Of a stretch of 64,000 nucleotides of DNA, positions 60,463 through 64,000 are shown in pieces; positions within the stretch are counted from its first letter, which is position 1; every line of letters begins with the position of its first letter. Location: the NCBI RefSeq assembly GCF_014851395.1, contig NW_024041150.1:38203585-38267584 (forward strand), in the 5' to 3' direction. The notes beneath the pieces were generated by a model that did no database searches, was not told where the DNA came from, and saw only the letters and a list, made by a program, of their open reading frames with translations. Source of the DNA: Micropterus salmoides (taxonomy: Eukaryota > Chordata > Actinopteri > Centrarchiformes > Centrarchidae). The position numbers and the translations under genes were made by a program.

Positions 60463-63400
60463 TGTGTTCTCTGACATTTACAGACAAACGTCATGACATA
60501 CTATACGTAATATAAAATTCTATTTAAACTTAACCTACAGAGAATAATGAGTAAGAGTTATGTTCCATCTGTACCAGCCAGACTACCACATCCTGACCAC
60601 ACACAGGAAAGCATGCATAATAGTGCAGACAAGACTTATTTTGTAGACTTGCTTGAGCTCTAAGTTTTCAAAACATTTTCAAAGTAACTGACCAAGGCTC
60701 TAAGCAGATGCCAGCTTTAATTCAATTCCAAAAGCATTCTTTAGAAAGTTTTGATTTAACTCTATGTCACTGAGTCTCCATAGGACATGTTTCTCATAAT
60801 CTTGTACTCTTTAACATGAATCATCATTGTAATAATAAAGGTCAATCTCTTCACTTAAAACCACAGAATGAAACCAGACGTCATTCAATATTCACTTGCC
60901 CGTGGGTAACAGGATGTGTAGCAGAAAAATAAACAACTTCAACAAAACATTGACAAGACTGGAAACAAAAGGGTACACCTGGGCCAAACAAAATAGTTTT
61001 GGTCGCATTTGATTGTAACGAGAGTTTTACCTTCACCCCAATAATGTGGAGGTGAATTAAACTCAGCTTTAAGGCATTGAACAACATAAAATAAAATCTC
61101 TTTCCAGAACCATTGTGTTCATTCAGACCAAATGCGAAGCGAGGGTTTGGGGCGGCGCGATTACGCAAAAAGTCAATGCAAATACTGGGACTCCCACCCA
61201 GTCATGTGAGCTCCATTGTTTCGATGTTGTCAGTCTTTCTCTAAGTCAGGTTTTACCAGGGAGTCTACCACATCCGGACTACACAGGAAATCATGAATGT
61301 CATTGCAGAACAATGCAGACACGACATCAATCAAAAAATATAATGATCTGCATGATGCCAGCTTTAATTCAATTCCCAGAGAGCTTTAGGGTGAATCTGA
61401 TCCAGAAAAGCACCAACAAACAAAATATATCGTATTCAAACACACAGTGTTTGAAATAGCTGTCCCTGAGATTTCTGCCTCCAACCCAATAATGTGGAGG
61501 TGAATTGAATTCAGTGTGCGACTGCTTAAGCCATTGAGCAATGAAAAATCAAATCTCTTTCAAGAACCACTGTGTTCCTGTCGCTATGGATTATCCACAC
61601 ACTCCATGACCAAGTATGCTGAAACAGTTTGAAGCACCACCTAAACCACTAAAATATTGCTTTAACTGACTTGTTGTCAGAGTTAATGCTAATAAAGAAT
61701 TCATCTAGGTCACATGGACAGCAACCATTACAACCTGATACCATATTAAAAATTACATGCGATGTTTGCACACCTGGAACACTTTGAGGCTGGAAGCTGG
61801 AAACTTCAACTGGCAGCAATCTGTCACTACCAAAGATTTTATAAAAAAAGGTCACAACCAAATGGCTGGCACCTTGTTAACCTCTAGACAGGTGTTTCTA
61901 TTAAAGGTCAGGTAGTGTTGAGTTGCTGTCCTGCCACACTCAGTGCTACCTACTAACTGACTACTGACTAAAGATAATTCTCCCTCTTCCTTTGCATTTG
62001 TGAGGTATGTCAACTTTTTGGCTTAAAACATAAAATCCACAGTACACTGCCAGTTTGAAGGTTCACCCCTTGAACAGGCTTGGACCACTTGATGAGAGTA
62101 CAAATAATAAGGTGTGAGTTTTATTTTCTATTTTAACAATGATTCTTTAAAAAATCATTGTCTGTAATAGTATTTCTGTGGTTTTTGGTGTAATTTGTGT
62201 CTTATTGTGGAAATCTTGCATGCTGAAATGCACCCGACTTCTCCTTTAACACTTTAAAAAAAGTTTGTGTCATTTTAATATGCAATTGTTGTCTGTATTT
62301 GGTATGCGGTGAGTTTGCAGAGGCACAGACACAGGCGGTGGTAGGTAACACATGGATCATCAAGATTATTCTAGATTGATTTATGAGCAAGCTACAATTG
62401 TAAGAAAAGGACAATCAATGAAAATTAGGTGCTAAAGTGGTTGGAAGAAGAACAGAGAAATGGTGGCGGAAAAGATCAGAGGGCAAGTTAAATTACTTAC
62501 TGAGCATTACACTGAGTTTTAACTTCTGTTTCAATTTCGTCAGCACTTCCTCCATATCAATATACCAGCAAGACTACCACATCCTGACCACACAGCATGC
62601 ACAACAGTGAATTTTGTAGATTAGCTGGAGCTCTAAGTTTTCAAAGCATTTTCAAAGTGACTGAAAAAGGCTTTAAACAGCTGTCAGCTTTAATCCAAAT
62701 TTCAAAAATGACTGATTGATTCAATTCTATGCTAGTTCTATTTCAGTAAGTGCCACCGAATGTCTCCATAGGACATATTTCTCAGTTTGCTGATGATCTT
62801 TTACTGGATGTATCTAAATCAATCTCTTCTCATCACCTTTATCAGAATATTTAACTTATGAATCATCATTGTCATAAGACTTTCTCTTCACTAAAAAACA
62901 CAGAATGAAACTGGACATCAGCCACAAGACAGACAATATTGACATTTCAGTGGGTAACAGGATGTGTAGCAGAGAAACAACTTCAACAAAACATTGACAA
63001 GACTGGAAAGCTTTAGGGTACATCTGATCCATGAATGCACCAACAAAAAGGTGGTTTTGGTTGTATTCGGCATATTTGATCGTAACAAGATTTCTGCAAT
63101 CACCAATAAAGTGGAGGTGAATGGAATTCAGTTTGTTGTGCTTAAGGCTTTGAACACAATGACAAATTAAATCTCTTTCCAGAACCATTGTGTTCCTGTC
63201 ACTCTGGATTATCTGCACACCTCACAGTGAACAGTTCAAGGGCCTAATTGGTAAAATGCTCCACTGAAGACTGTTTGCAGTGTATTCTGTGAGCATTTAC
63301 CTCCAGTCTAGTGGAAATGGATATTTCATGGGCAAATAAAACCAAACCTACTTGGAAGACGAGATGCCCTTAAAGGTAAGTTGTTTGAGTGATCTGACCC

Positions 63401-63605
63401 TCAAACTATGAGGTAGGCCTCCTGAGGAGAGAGTTGAAGGGATGGTGGGGAGGGAGAGACCTGGGCCCTGTTTCAGAAAACAGGATTATTGAAAACTATG
63501 TTTGTGTAGTATGTTAAGCCTAAAATGAGGGAAACTCTGGATCTGGAGACCGAGATCAGATAAACTCGCTATCAGTAACATCAGCAACTGATGCTGTGAA
63601 GAAAA
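60463..63605. repeat. Duplicated block 2, partner of 15325..20340
   Basis: Homology starts 3-5 bp to the right of the Tc1 element and runs through three units (about 60463, 61195, 62275) in the same order as block 1. Between units 1 and 2 (61118..61196) is a GC-rich stretch (cattcagaccaaatgcgaag) absent from block 1. Block 2 lacks the retroposon and Penelope insertions of block 1. Confidence 0.75.
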
Positions 63606-63624
63606 ACATCAACAGAAAAATCAA

Positions 63625-63793
63625 CCCCAACCACCTCCTTACTCAGTCTTTTCTGTTAAATATCATATACCTGCCTTTACCGTCAAAAAGCTACGCTACA
63701 GGGCGTCCCCCAATACACTCAACTATGACGGCAACTGACAACGATGGCTCTTGACCATATGTCCTTATGTGAGTCAGGGAGTGAGAACGGATT
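63625..63793 (+). mobile_element. Degraded relative of the MITE at 33985
   Basis: Shares cacctccttactcag and the right end gggagtgagaacggattg with the 33985..34170 element. The left inverted end is eroded. Confidence 0.45.
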
Positions 63794-63794
63794 G

Positions 63795-64000
63795 ACCAGT
63801 GTGTGGACAGTGTGTGGACCAGTGAGTGGACCAATATGTGGACCAGTGAGTGGACCAGTGTGTGGACAGTGAGTGGACCAGTGAGTGGACCAGTGAGTGG
63901 ACCTTTGTGTGGACAGTGAGTGGACCAGTGTGTGGACCAGTGAGTGGACCACTGTGTGGACCAGTGAGTGGACCAGTGTGTGGACAGTGAGTGGACCAGT
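63795..64000 (+). repeat. Minisatellite, unit close to GTGAGTGGACCA (runs off window)
   Basis: Same unit as 20757..20999 (gtgagtggacca, gtgtggacca), more homogeneous here. It lies after block 2 as the other lies after block 1, so the array is part of the duplicated region. Confidence 0.9.

Overview
This is eukaryotic nuclear DNA, almost certainly from a teleost fish and probably a spiny-rayed one (inference). Coding exons are small and separated by long AT-rich introns. Repeats are of teleost type: Tc1-like, hAT, L1, L2, Rex1-like, Penelope-like and BEL/Pao elements, solo LTRs, MITEs and long CA/AAC microsatellites. There are no operons, rRNA genes or CRISPR arrays, and most of the window is transposon-derived or unrecognised.

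Host genes. The minus strand carries a decaying tandem array of small immunoglobulin-superfamily receptor genes of the butyrophilin/B7/MOG type. The only copy that reads through is at 40421..38114: four exons (leader, IgV, stalk, transmembrane plus tail), all introns in phase 1, summing to 249 codons plus a stop. Around it lie broken relatives: copy A (start-less leader at 46331..46388; nonsense- and deletion-bearing V-exon remnant at 40428..40534), copy D (V-exon relic near 36190..36350) and copy C (TATA promoter, frameshifted leader at 3273..3370, V exon running off the window at base 1). The plus strand has scattered candidate immune-receptor exons: a signal-peptide exon at 21910, two duplicated terminal exons at 33600 and 49816, and an Fc-receptor-like Ig exon at 54574 whose middle is out of frame.

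Mobile elements. A 7.4-kb BEL/Pao retrotransposon (23454..30907) has near-identical LTRs but three coding lesions, including loss of most of its RNase H. A L1-like LINE (about 6452..8905) is interrupted by a solo LTR (duplication TGGTT) that is itself interrupted by a second, related solo LTR (duplication CTGGC); a third relative lies at 42893..43403. A Penelope-like fragment with a GIY-YIG endonuclease (18209..19089) has a 13-bp target duplication, and its empty site survives in a second copy of the surrounding DNA. There is also a hAT element with a perfect 8-bp duplication (46632..47389), a TIR element (56651..57882), a MITE (33985..34170) and a dead Tc1 element (59046..60458).

Duplications. 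About 5 kb at 15325..20340 corresponds to about 3.1 kb at 60463..63605, each holding three diverged units of about 1 kb and followed by a GTGAGTGGACCA-type minisatellite. The DNA at 31730..33700 recurs at 47440..49940, with a further related piece at 51185..51610. The region therefore looks like an immune-receptor cluster built by repeated duplication and then filled with transposons. I saw no convincing new system. The most original observations are the structure of the receptor array, with its intact gene sitting behind a fused V-exon remnant, the nested solo LTRs, the filled/empty duplicated block, and a palindromic NF-kB / CCAAT / CRE cluster at 31562..31623.
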